Shown here: positions 1 through 6,170 of the stretch, in pieces | Layout: each line of letters starts with the position of its first letter | Numbering within the stretch: the first letter of the stretch is position 1 | Source of the DNA: Acidobacteriota bacterium | Lineage (GTDB): Bacteria; Acidobacteriota; UBA6911 | Direction of reading: 5' to 3' | Length of the DNA stretch: 9,472 nucleotides | Assembly: GCA_017860075.1 (NCBI GenBank) | Contig: JAFNAH010000125.1 | Coordinates: 1 to 9,472 of the forward strand | Program-made: the position numbers and the translations under genes | The notes under the pieces: model-generated | What the model saw: only the letters and a program-made list of their open reading frames with translations | Databases searched by the model: none | Told to the model about the DNA's origin: nothing

Positions 1-727
1 GGTCGCGCTCCTCACTGCACCGGGGAATCCGCGCAGCTGGTGGAGCCGGACGTCATAGGGTTTCAGGTTGGCGCACAGTGACTCGAGTGTCATGGCACAG
101 GCAATCTCAGCCTGCCTCAGCCAGCGATCGATGTCGTAAAGCTGAAGGGCGCTCATGGCGGTAAGCAGGTTGGAGCCGTTGATGGTCGCCAGTCCGTCGC
201 GTGCCTGGAGTCCCGGGACCGGGATTCCGGCGCGGGTCATGGCCTCCATCCCGGGCAACCGCTCGCCGTTGTGAAAGGCCTCCCCCTCGCCCATCAGCAG
301 CAACGCGATCTGCGACATCGGAGCCAGGTCACCGCTCGCCCCCACGGAACCCTTCCGGCACACTACGGGTGTGACACCCTTGTTCAGCATGTCCACCAGC
401 GTGTGGGTGATGTCGGGGCGGCAGCCGGAGTACCCTCGCGAGTGCACGTTGATCCGGCTGGCAATCGCCGCACGCACCTGCTCGACGGGCACAGGATCGC
501 CGATGCCGGCGGCGTGGTTGTAGATCAGGAATCTCTGGAACTGCTTTACCTGTTCGTCATTCAGGACCGTACATGATTTCGTGCGACCGGATCTTCTCCT
601 CGAGCATTCCGCGGCACCTCTCGATGCGCTCCAGGGCCTGCGGGTGAAGCTCGACTCGCTCCCCGTATCTTGCGATCTGCACGAGCTTTTCAACAGCCAA
701 AGAGGATCCATCCAGGATGATGGCCAT
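1..727 (-). pseudogene. Aromatic amino acid (histidine-type) ammonia-lyase, frameshifted and 3'-partial
   Basis: MIO-dependent lyase that removes ammonia from an aromatic amino acid (histidine to urocanate in HutH; Phe or Tyr in relatives). The ATG at 727 follows an AAGGA ribosome binding site. The first frame gives 54 residues ending in MYG, then reads Pro-Glu-stop (TGA 557-559). A second frame opens at about 564 with LNDEQVKQFQ and stays open to the window edge. It carries LIYNHAAGIG, the MIO-forming GSVGASGDLAP (ASGDLAP coded by 319-339) and TINGSNLL. Relatives have a continuous YG-[V/I]NTG[F/I]G segment between the two parts; here roughly 13 residues, including NTG-F/I-G, are missing and the frame changes. 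The His preceding AAG resembles HutH, but substrate cannot be settled and related aminomutases are possible. The family is certain; whether the break is biological or a sequence error is not. Confidence 0.85.
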
Positions 728-857
728 GCCTTCGCGTCCTTTCAGAGCGTTTATCCTGCCGTTGCTCGGGCCCCGACAGGCTTCATGTCCGCCAATCCAT
801 CCGTGCGGACCTTAAATCCTATTCCTGCGCGGGGCGTTTCGCAAAGCTTCAGTAGTA

Positions 858-874
858 AACCCAATATTTGGATT
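858..874. promoter_or_regulatory. AT-rich dyad, possible operator
   Basis: AACCCAA (858-864), a TAT spacer, then TTGGATT (868-874) form arms matching at 6 of 7 positions, about 130 bases upstream of the lyase start in otherwise GC-rich sequence. It resembles a small transcription-factor half-site pair, but arms this short can occur by chance. Confidence 0.2.
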
Positions 875-893
875 CGAGTCTCCTGTGTCACGG

Positions 894-981
894 GCTTCAG
901 CTCACGAGGCGAGCTGTCACTGCGCCGTATTTCATAGAGACTCGAGGCTGTCTGGCAGGTGATGCCTCCCCGAGCTGAAGC
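894..981 (-). repeat. Long imperfect inverted repeat (hairpin) upstream of the lyase gene
   Basis: GCTTCAGCTC at 894-903 is a perfect 10-bp inverted match to GAGCTGAAGC at 972-981. Just inside, GAGGC (906-910) pairs with GCCTC (964-968) after a small internal loop, and a TCAC/GTGA pairing is possible further in. A transcript from ypfJ into the lyase gene would fold here into an 88-nt structure. No T-run follows it, so a standard intrinsic terminator is unlikely. A leader element, processing site or small RNA are alternatives. I do not recognise a known riboswitch. Confidence 0.5.
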
Positions 982-1066
982 GCGGGCCCGGACTTCGACT
1001 TTGGGGGTCGATTGCGCGCCCGGGCTGCAGAGGTTGGTAAAGGTCTAAGGTCACCCGGGCAGGAGG

Positions 1067-1927
1067 TCACCTTGCTCCGAAGGTATCGCAGACTTGCGGA
1101 TCTCCCGTCTGCAGGCCGCGGCGGAACCACTGGGCGCGCATTTCGGAAGAACCGTGCGTCCAGGTCTCCGGTGTTACATCGCCTTGGGACCGCCGCTGCA
1201 GCGTGTCGTCGCCGATCGCGGCCGCGGCTGCAAGTCCTTCCTCCACGTCCCCGGGATCGAGCAGTCGGCGATCCCGATTTGCCGTGTAACCCCACACACC
1301 GGCGAAACAGTCGGCCTGCAGTTCGAGGCGTACCGACAGTGCGTTGACCTCTTCTTCCGAGCGGGCACGCTCCTGGAGGGCCCGGACACGGTCCGATATG
1401 CCAAGCAGGTTCTGCACGTGGTGACCGACCTCGTGCGCGATCACATATGCCTGCGCAAAATCCCCGGGAGCGCCGAAACGGCGGTCGAGTTCATCGAAGA
1501 ACGCCAGGTCCAGGTAGAGCTTGTGATCCCCGGGGCAATAGAAGGGGCCGGATGCCGACGAAGCATACCCGCAGGCCGAAGCGACAGCGCGCGAAAAGAG
1601 GACCAACTTCGGTTCTTCGTAACGGCCTCCCGTCTCACTGAAAATCCTGTTCCAGGTATCCTCGGTATCCGCGAGGACCACGGCGGCGAATTTGCCCAGT
1701 TCGTCCTGCGGTTGTCCGGCAGGCGCGGCCCGATCCTCCGCCGTGGGAGCCGACTGCTGCAGGCCGCCAAGAAGGCTGAGCAACTGTTGCGGATCCGCCC
1801 CGAACAGCCAGGCCAGAATCAACACTACCAAAAAGCCGCCGCATCCGATGCCCGCCCCACCTCGCATGGAGAATCTGCCGCGTTGATCTTCTACGTTCGT
1901 GCTTTCCCGACGGCCTGACCAGCGCAT
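1067..1927 (-). CDS. ypfJ: YpfJ-type neutral zinc metallopeptidase
   Basis: Membrane-anchored predicted zinc metallopeptidase of the YpfJ family (Pfam Zn_peptidase, PF04228); its physiological substrate is not known to me. The protein is 286 residues, full length for the family. The N-terminus MRWSGRREST-NVED matches the characteristic family start, followed by one hydrophobic segment at about 27-43 and an Ala/Pro/Gln linker. The catalytic motif is HEVGHH (His165, Glu166, His169), and LELQADCFAG places the likely third zinc ligand at Glu202. Cys119/Cys131 and a C-terminal Cys280 could form disulfides outside the membrane. The ATG at 1927 has a clear GGAGG a few bases upstream and a good sigma70-like promoter. 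It appears to be transcribed on its own, with 133 bases separating it from the upstream gene. Confidence 0.95.
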   Translation of the reverse strand: MRWSGRRESTNVEDQRGRFSMRGGAGIGCGGFLVVLILAWLFGADPQQLLSLLGGLQQSAPTAEDRAAPAGQPQDELGKFAAVVLADTEDTWNRIFSETGGRYEEPKLVLFSRAVASACGYASSASGPFYCPGDHKLYLDLAFFDELDRRFGAPGDFAQAYVIAHEVGHHVQNLLGISDRVRALQERARSEEEVNALSVRLELQADCFAGVWGYTANRDRRLLDPGDVEEGLAAAAAIGDDTLQRRSQGDVTPETWTHGSSEMRAQWFRRGLQTGDPQVCDTFGAR

Positions 1928-1962
1928 CTGCGCCTCCGCTAGTTGTATTGGTGCATGGTGAG

Positions 1963-1991
1963 ATGATACGAGGGCGGCATGCCATGGTCAA
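1963..1991 (-). promoter_or_regulatory. Sigma70-like promoter of ypfJ
   Basis: On the minus strand TTGACC (1991-1986), a 17-base spacer and TATCAT (1968-1963) match the -35 and -10 consensus at 5 of 6 positions each. The predicted start near 1956 leaves a leader of about 29 bases containing the GGAGG ribosome binding site. Confidence 0.6.
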
Positions 1992-2060
1992 CAAGTGCGC
2001 GTTGACCGTTTGCTCTGCGAGGGTGGGTTGCAGGCGGCTGGGTGCGCAATCGCCGGAGCA

Positions 2061-3917
2061 TCACCTGCTGAAGTTCGGCAGTACCGGTACAAGCAGAGCA
2101 AGCCAGTGCAGGAGCAGCGGGGGCAGTAGGCTGTGGGAACGTTGCCGCGCCAGGCCGCACACCACGGCAAGAAGCAGCACGCCGACCAGGACATACAGGC
2201 TGCCGGGCCAGACGAATCCGCTGTAGGGGAATCCTGCCCAGAAAACGTACAACAAGGCCGGCAACGCGACCGGCCAGGACATCAGCCAGCGACCCTGGTG
2301 CCTTGAACGGGGAAAGCCCTGGGAGAGTATTCCCTGAACCAACCCTCGGAACAACAGCTCGACCGCGCCGGCAAGAATCAGGACGAGGGCCATCTGATCC
2401 CACGCCAGCCCGAGAAGCTGATTCGGCCCCTGAGTCAGCGCGTCAGGGAAACGAGCTCCTCCGACCAGGCTTGCAAGCAGTGCGAATGGAAGCAGGATCA
2501 ACCAATCGATTCCGGAGGGAAGCCGGAATCCGAAAAGGCGGGGCGCCGACCGTGCCCTGAGAAGCAGCAGGGCGAGGCTCAGTACCCCGAAGACTTCGGC
2601 GAACCGCCAGCTTCGATCCTGAAGGGCAAGGGAGATCGATGCGAACCCCGGTTTTCGGTCTCCCTGCGTGAAAAGGGCGATCGCTGCCGAGACCGGTACC
2701 GCGGCGCTTGCCAGCAGGGCTTCGAGCAATGCCAATGCCTGCTGGGATTGCGACGGCCGGCGGTATGCCTTCCCGCAGATATCCGCGATCTCTTCCGCCG
2801 TCAGGCGCGTGCCGGTAGCGCGCGGAGAACCGCCTATCTCATCGGACCCGCCCCACCGGTTCTCCGGCCGGAAGCCGCCCACGGCCGGATCCAGCAGGTT
2901 CAGATGGTCATAGATTCTGTCGAGGCTGAGCGGGAGGGAAGGGTCTACCTTCCGAAGCGTGTAGTTCTGGGGATCCTTCCGCAGGATAACGATGCCCAGG
3001 CGATCGCCGTGGAGCCTGCGCAGGTGGCGCTCTACCTCATAGACCCCCTCCTTAGAGGCGCAGGCTACAGCCAGCCAGCGCTCCGCAACTTCGGCGCGGG
3101 CCAGTTCCCTGACATCCAGATCCAAAGAGCCCTCAAAGTGATGCGGCGAATACACGAGAGCGTCCACGGACCTCAAAATGTCCGCGGTATACTCGAGGAA
3201 ATCGATTTCGAGCCATTGCCCGTCCCTCTTCAGTGCCAGCTCGCGCCGCCTCAATTGCTCCACGCGGGCAAGCATCGACTCCTGCTGCTCCTCGGGCAGC
3301 CCGCTCATTTCCAGCATCTCAAGGCCCAGCGCATCGATCGTTCCCTGGAGACGCAACAGGGGCAGGACCCTGCTGCGGATTTCGGGATCTTCGTCATTGA
3401 GCCGGATATGATTCAGCAGCACCCAGATCGCGAGGATGGTGTCCAGGTCGGGCTCGTTTGCAAACACGGCCCAGTCGCGTTCCCGAAGGTTGAGCCGCCT
3501 GCGAACCATGACCATAGCCTGTTCGCAGGTTGCGAGCGTGAAAGCCCGGACGCACCCGACATGGTGGTCCAGGTTGTAGACTTGCCTCTCGGCATCGACG
3601 AACGGCTCTGCCTGTGCGGCTCCGTCCAGGTAAATCGTTCCCGGTGCCGCCCGGTGCGCGGCGGCTGCGGTTACGGTGTATCCCCGTTCCACTCGCACGG
3701 AAAGTGCCGGCGCCTCCGTGCAGGTGAGCACACGGACCTTCGCCGTCTCCTGGATCGCGTAGCGATCCGGCAGATTGTTTCCCGAGCCCGGGGTTTCTCG
3801 TGAAGAGTCTTCCATCTGGTCGGGGCGCGGAGCTTCCGTCATGTTTGCCTCGTCGTCTTCCACTCCTTCGCGCTCGACAACCCGCTCGGGATCATACCCA
3901 TCCCAGCAGGGCGACAT
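2061..3917 (-). CDS. DHH-phosphoesterase-like domain fused to a CPBP-like membrane domain
   Basis: A 618-residue two-part protein; I know no characterised homologue. After an acidic, probably disordered first 60 residues, the soluble half (about 61-390) has NLDHH (DHH at 117-119) and EPDLDT (Asp157, Asp159), both reminiscent of metal-binding motifs of DHH-family phosphoesterases, then a Gly-rich WGGSDEIGGSPR segment (355-366) that could correspond to a DHHA1-like substrate loop. In classical DHH proteins the DxD motif precedes DHH, so order is reversed here. The C-terminal half (about 395-612) has roughly seven hydrophobic segments and AGAVELLFRGLVQG, the signature region of CPBP (Rce1/Abi) membrane proteases, but key residues are altered (Val519 replaces the first Glu of EExxxR). 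The start is uncertain: ATG at 3917 has no ribosome binding site, whereas ATG at 3842 (Met26) follows GAGG. Function unknown; a membrane-tethered nucleotide or phosphoester hydrolase is a guess. Confidence 0.8.
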   Translation of the reverse strand: MSPCWDGYDPERVVEREGVEDDEANMTEAPRPDQMEDSSRETPGSGNNLPDRYAIQETAKVRVLTCTEAPALSVRVERGYTVTAAAAHRAAPGTIYLDGAAQAEPFVDAERQVYNLDHHVGCVRAFTLATCEQAMVMVRRRLNLRERDWAVFANEPDLDTILAIWVLLNHIRLNDEDPEIRSRVLPLLRLQGTIDALGLEMLEMSGLPEEQQESMLARVEQLRRRELALKRDGQWLEIDFLEYTADILRSVDALVYSPHHFEGSLDLDVRELARAEVAERWLAVACASKEGVYEVERHLRRLHGDRLGIVILRKDPQNYTLRKVDPSLPLSLDRIYDHLNLLDPAVGGFRPENRWGGSDEIGGSPRATGTRLTAEEIADICGKAYRRPSQSQQALALLEALLASAAVPVSAAIALFTQGDRKPGFASISLALQDRSWRFAEVFGVLSLALLLLRARSAPRLFGFRLPSGIDWLILLPFALLASLVGGARFPDALTQGPNQLLGLAWDQMALVLILAGAVELLFRGLVQGILSQGFPRSRHQGRWLMSWPVALPALLYVFWAGFPYSGFVWPGSLYVLVGVLLLAVVCGLARQRSHSLLPPLLLHWLALLVPVLPNFSR

Positions 3918-3923
3918 GGATAA

Positions 3924-3932
3924 ATTCTAGCA
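3924..3932 (-). promoter_or_regulatory. Extended -10 promoter candidate for the fusion gene
   Basis: TGCTAGAAT on the minus strand (3932-3924) fits an extended -10 element (TGn plus TAGAAT, 5 of 6 to consensus) next to a run of seven T's; no good -35 box is seen. Transcription would begin at about 3917, exactly at the first ATG, implying either a leaderless message or initiation at the downstream ATG at 3842. Confidence 0.35.
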
Positions 3933-4030
3933 AAAAAAGACCCTTAGGTTGCCAGGCTATTTGCGTGCCTCATCGAAGACCCTCCTCGTTCCGAGCATGA
4001 GGCCGGAAGGGCCAGGCAGGCGCACAGGCT

Positions 4031-4060
4031 CGGTTGACAGAACCCGGCCTGGTTCAACCG
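4031..4060 (-). terminator. Stem-loop just after the LolA-like gene
   Basis: CGGTTGA (4031-4037) and TCAACCG (4054-4060) form a perfect 7-bp stem around a 16-base loop that contains a further GAACC/GGTTC pairing. It starts six bases after the stop codon of the minus-strand gene, the usual place for a terminator, but no T-run follows, so it may be a weak or 3'-protecting hairpin. Confidence 0.4.
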
Positions 4061-4066
4061 ATCTCG

Positions 4067-4876
4067 CTAATTTGGGGGTTCGAACTGAATCGTGGCCTTT
4101 GAGGCGAAGCGCTTGTAGTCGCTGTAGGTGATCGTCTCCTCGATGTGGACGTTGTCCCGCTGGAAATGAAGCACGCTGTCAGCATGGGTCCAAACCGGAA
4201 ACCAGTACTTGTTGTCGATTATCTGGCGAATCGTCTCGAACTGGGGGAATTGTGAGTTCTTCTTCTGGGGCACCGGCCTACCGACTGTGCGCACCACCTG
4301 CAGGTCCTGATCGTCGACCCAGATTCTCCCTTCGAAATAAAACCTGCCCGCTTTAATGCTCTTTGGCTTCACGGAGAACACGTAGCAGTCGAGTTCGTCG
4401 ATCTTTTCCTTGCCGTCGTAGTTGAGGTCGTAGAGCGGCAGATCCTTTTCGGTCAGCGCAAACGGCTGAAGGTTGTCGATGACCTCTTCGTCGTCCCTGG
4501 TGAAGATGACGCTGCGCAAGTCCCCCGCTCTCCTCACTATCTGGACATCCCGCCGGCCATCATCCAGGAACACGATATCGGAGATGATCGTCATCTTCTC
4601 CTGCCGCGGTGCCCCGTTGACCTCGAGCACACGGACGTCGGCAACCTGGTGGTAGGTGTACTCCTTCCAAGCTTCGTAGAACTCCGTCTCCTTCGCCGAA
4701 AACGCGCGAATGATTTGCTGCGGGTCCAGGCTGCTCCCGGCCGGCTCGGAAGCCCGGGGCTCGGTCGTAGTCGGAGATTGAGTCTGGGAGGACGTTGCCT
4801 GACCGGACACCTGCGGCCAGGCCGGCCCCGAAAAACCGATGATGAAGATGCAAACCGGCAAAACCGCTCGCGTCAC
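4067..4876 (-). CDS. Exported LolA-like (outer membrane lipoprotein-sorting-like) protein
   Basis: A 269-residue secreted protein. It begins GTG at 4876 with AGGAGG eight bases upstream, a decisive ribosome binding site. Residues 1-22 form a signal peptide (MTR, then a hydrophobic stretch, Ala-Trp-Pro-Gln), followed by a Ser/Thr/Gln/Pro-rich linker to about residue 50. The remainder is predicted mostly beta, with repeated strand-like stretches such as GRFYFEGRIWVDDQDLQVVR and KYWFPVWTHADSVLHF. Alternating strands ending in a substrate-facing sheet, and the 'colour of the conversion path' pattern (IWVD..L.VVR), are what LolA/LolB-fold and related proteins show. Length and layout match hypothetical proteins common in Acidobacteriota. 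No lipobox Cys is present, so a soluble periplasmic protein is inferred. Lipoprotein carriage has not been shown for this subgroup. It is divergent from the DUF1573 gene across 193 bases. Confidence 0.7.
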   Translation of the reverse strand: MTRAVLPVCIFIIGFSGPAWPQVSGQATSSQTQSPTTTEPRASEPAGSSLDPQQIIRAFSAKETEFYEAWKEYTYHQVADVRVLEVNGAPRQEKMTIISDIVFLDDGRRDVQIVRRAGDLRSVIFTRDDEEVIDNLQPFALTEKDLPLYDLNYDGKEKIDELDCYVFSVKPKSIKAGRFYFEGRIWVDDQDLQVVRTVGRPVPQKKNSQFPQFETIRQIIDNKYWFPVWTHADSVLHFQRDNVHIEETITYSDYKRFASKATIQFEPPN

Positions 4877-5005
4877 CTGGCTACCCTCCTGCTGGAAAAA
4901 CGCACCCGCACCAGAAGAGTATCACCCCAGAGCTGCAGGCCGGGGAAAAGAATCGGCCGGCATTCGGCAGGACCGGCTCGAATTGCTGCGCGTGTATGGC
5001 CGGCG

Positions 5006-5034
5006 TTGAAAGGGGCCTGCGGCATCGCTATACT
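5006..5034 (+). promoter_or_regulatory. Sigma70-like promoter of the DUF1573 gene
   Basis: TTGAAA (5006-5011), a 17-base spacer and TATACT (5029-5034) match the -35 and -10 consensus at 5 of 6 positions each. Transcription would start near 5041, giving a short leader with GGAG just before the ATG pair at 5067 and 5070. This is the best promoter in the window and argues that the gene behind it is expressed. Confidence 0.65.
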
Positions 5035-5069
5035 TCCTGCTCGCACCTTGTGTGCGCTCGGAGCTAATG

Positions 5070-5768
5070 ATGAAACGACTACTTCCTGTTCTGCTCGCGA
5101 TTCTCGCGCTGGGGCTTGTTGCGCTGCAGGCGGCGGAGAAGACTGCCGTCATCGCGTTTGACGGCATCACCAAGGATTTCGGAACTGTCACGGAAGGTGA
5201 ACGCCTCAAGTACGTCTTCACATTCAAGAACAAAGGTGATGCCACCCTGGAGATCCTGAAGGTCGAACCTTCCTGAGGGTGCACCGCAGCTTTGCTGTCA
5301 GCAAAGCAGATAGCTCCTGGTGGGTCCGGCAGGATCGAAGTAGCCGTAAACACGCAGGGACAGACGGCGATTCACAAGTCCGTTGTAGTGGTCACAAACG
5401 ACCCCAAACAACCGCAGATTTCTTTGAGCCTTACCGGCATGGTCATACCCGAGTTCGGCCTTTCCGAACGGTTCATCTATTTCGGCAGCGTGCCTCCAGG
5501 CAAGGAAATCGTCAAGGAACTGCTGATAACGATTCCGCCCGAGAAATCAGTGAAGGTCCTGAGCGCCGAATCCACAGATCAATACGTTGCTGTGAAGCTG
5601 GAATCGGTGCCGGGCAGCGACGGCAAGAAGACGAAACTGATTGCTACTCAGAAGTCCGACACAAAGCCCGGCTATCACTTCGGAACGGTGGTGATCAAGA
5701 CGAGCAGCCCCCTGACGCCGGAGCTGAGAATCCCGGTTCGCGGCAACGTAACAGCCGCGTCGCAGTGA
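5070..5768 (+). CDS. Exported DUF1573 protein, predicted selenoprotein (TGA at 5274-5276 read as Sec)
   Basis: Predicted 232-residue exported protein of unknown function. Residues 1-22 form a signal peptide (MKRLLPVLLAILALGLVALQ, then Ala-Ala). Residues about 27-125 are an Ig/ASH-like DUF1573 domain (DFGTVTEGE, YVFTFKNKGDATLEILKVEPS, APGGSGRIEV, VVTNDPKQP). Residues 128-232 look like a second beta domain (FIYFGSVPPGKE). Residue 69 is coded by TGA, followed in the same frame by Gly-Cys-Thr-Ala-Ala-Leu-Leu-Ser. DUF1573 proteins normally have Ser-Cys-Gly-Cys-Thr here, so the TGA replaces the first Cys exactly, with no residues gained or lost. A SECIS-like hairpin follows. I infer a Sec-Gly-Cys redox centre outside the membrane. 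ATG at 5070 is preferred for spacing from GGAG (5060-5063); ATG 5067 is equally possible. The alternative, a nonsense mutation of a Cys codon (one base change), cannot be excluded, but does not explain the hairpin. Confidence 0.85.
5286..5310 (+). promoter_or_regulatory. SECIS-like hairpin downstream of the in-frame TGA
   Basis: GCTTTGCT (5289-5296) and AGCAAAGC (5300-5307) form a perfect 8-bp stem closed by the loop GTC (5297-5299); beyond an A·A mismatch a C-G pair (5287/5309) extends it. The loop begins 21 bases after the last base of the TGA. Bacterial SECIS elements lie in the coding sequence just after the UGA, with a small apical loop having G in its first positions at a distance of about 16-37 bases; E. 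coli fdhF has GGUC at nearly the same distance. It would recruit SelB with Sec-tRNA. Confidence 0.75.
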
Positions 5769-5791
5769 CCGCGCGGGTTCAGCAGCCCTGC

Positions 5792-5817
5792 GGATCCGGT
5801 CAGCGGGGGGCGGATCC
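5792..5817. terminator. Hairpin between convergent genes
   Basis: GGATCCG (5792-5798) and CGGATCC (5811-5817) form a 7-bp stem with a 12-base G-rich loop, filling the 49-base space between the stop of the DUF1573 gene and the stop of the response regulator remnant. A bidirectional transcription stop is plausible from position and shape; there is no T-run on either side. Confidence 0.4.
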
Positions 5818-6170
5818 CTACAGGAATGCCTTCAAGAGCGCGGTCTGCAGGCTTTTGAGATTCGTGTTGACCTTGGCCAGCTCGGCGATCTTCTCCTCGA
5901 GTGTGCGCAGCAGCTGGGCACACGGATTGACTGGGGCTGTATCTCCTTGAAACGTCCCAGGAAGGTGATGCCGTCCATTTCCGGCATGAGATAGTCCGAT
6001 ATCACCAGGTCGACCGGCCGCGTGCGTGCGCTTTCCAGCGCCTCCCTTGCGGATGAGTGGACAATCACCTCGTATTCGGTCTGAAGTCGGAAGAGGTTGC
6101 GCAGCGAGGTCAGCACCATCTCTTCGTCATCGAGAATCAGGAGTGACGGTCGGGGGGTGTCAGTGTTCAT
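5818..6170 (-). pseudogene. CheY-like response regulator with internal deletion and frameshift
   Basis: Partner regulator of the upstream kinase. The ATG at 6170 overlaps the kinase stop by 11 bases. Residues 1-84 are a normal receiver N-terminal half: LLILDDEE (acidic pair Asp14/Asp15), phosphoacceptor Asp59 in LVISDYLMPEMDG, then FKEIQPQSIRV. There the frame breaks near 5916-5922. The original frame goes on as unrelated Pro-Ser-Cys-Cys sequence to a stop at 5832, while another frame reads QLLRTLEEKIAELAKVNTNL to a TAG at 5818, the helical tail expected after a receiver of this kind. The stretch normally carrying the conserved Thr/Ser (LTGYA-like) and the Lys of KPW, about 40-50 residues, is absent. 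Without it the receiver cannot be functional. Real deletion and assembly error are both possible. Confidence 0.8.

Larger units (their letters stand above)
728..1066. other. Non-coding gap between the lyase start and the ypfJ stop
   Basis: No convincing gene lies in this 339-base stretch on either strand; the open frames entering it are shadows of ypfJ. On the minus strand it would be the ypfJ 3' flank and the lyase 5' leader. It holds a long imperfect hairpin (894-981), a short AT-rich dyad (858-874) and two copies of AGGTCACC 16 bases apart (1048-1055 and 1064-1071, the second overlapping the ypfJ stop). A weak minus-strand promoter candidate, TTGCGA-17-TAGGAT, lies roughly 90 to 120 bases upstream of the lyase ATG. 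Confidence 0.6.

Noticed and set aside
557..559. The TGA in the lyase gene as a second selenocysteine codon
   Set aside because: Reading through gives unrelated sequence (Arg-Thr-Gly-Lys-Ala) and not the lyase; the correct continuation is in another frame, so this is a frameshift.
1048..1071. Two AGGTCACC copies as a CRISPR or attachment site
   Set aside because: Only two short copies, one inside the ypfJ stop; no array, integrase or target-site duplication nearby.
1094..1918. Long open frame on the plus strand across ypfJ
   Set aside because: Antisense shadow of a confirmed GC-rich gene with no recognisable motif.
2748..3803. Long open frame on the plus strand across the fusion gene
   Set aside because: Antisense shadow; composition and lack of family motifs point to codon-bias artefact.
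3932..3938. Seven-T run as an intrinsic terminator for the LolA-like gene
   Set aside because: Only three to four weak base pairs can form just before it, so there is no stable hairpin; it fits a promoter-proximal AT patch better.
5052..5069. GTG at 5052 as start of the DUF1573 gene
   Set aside because: It would precede the GGAG ribosome binding site; the ATG at 5070 gives a standard signal peptide.
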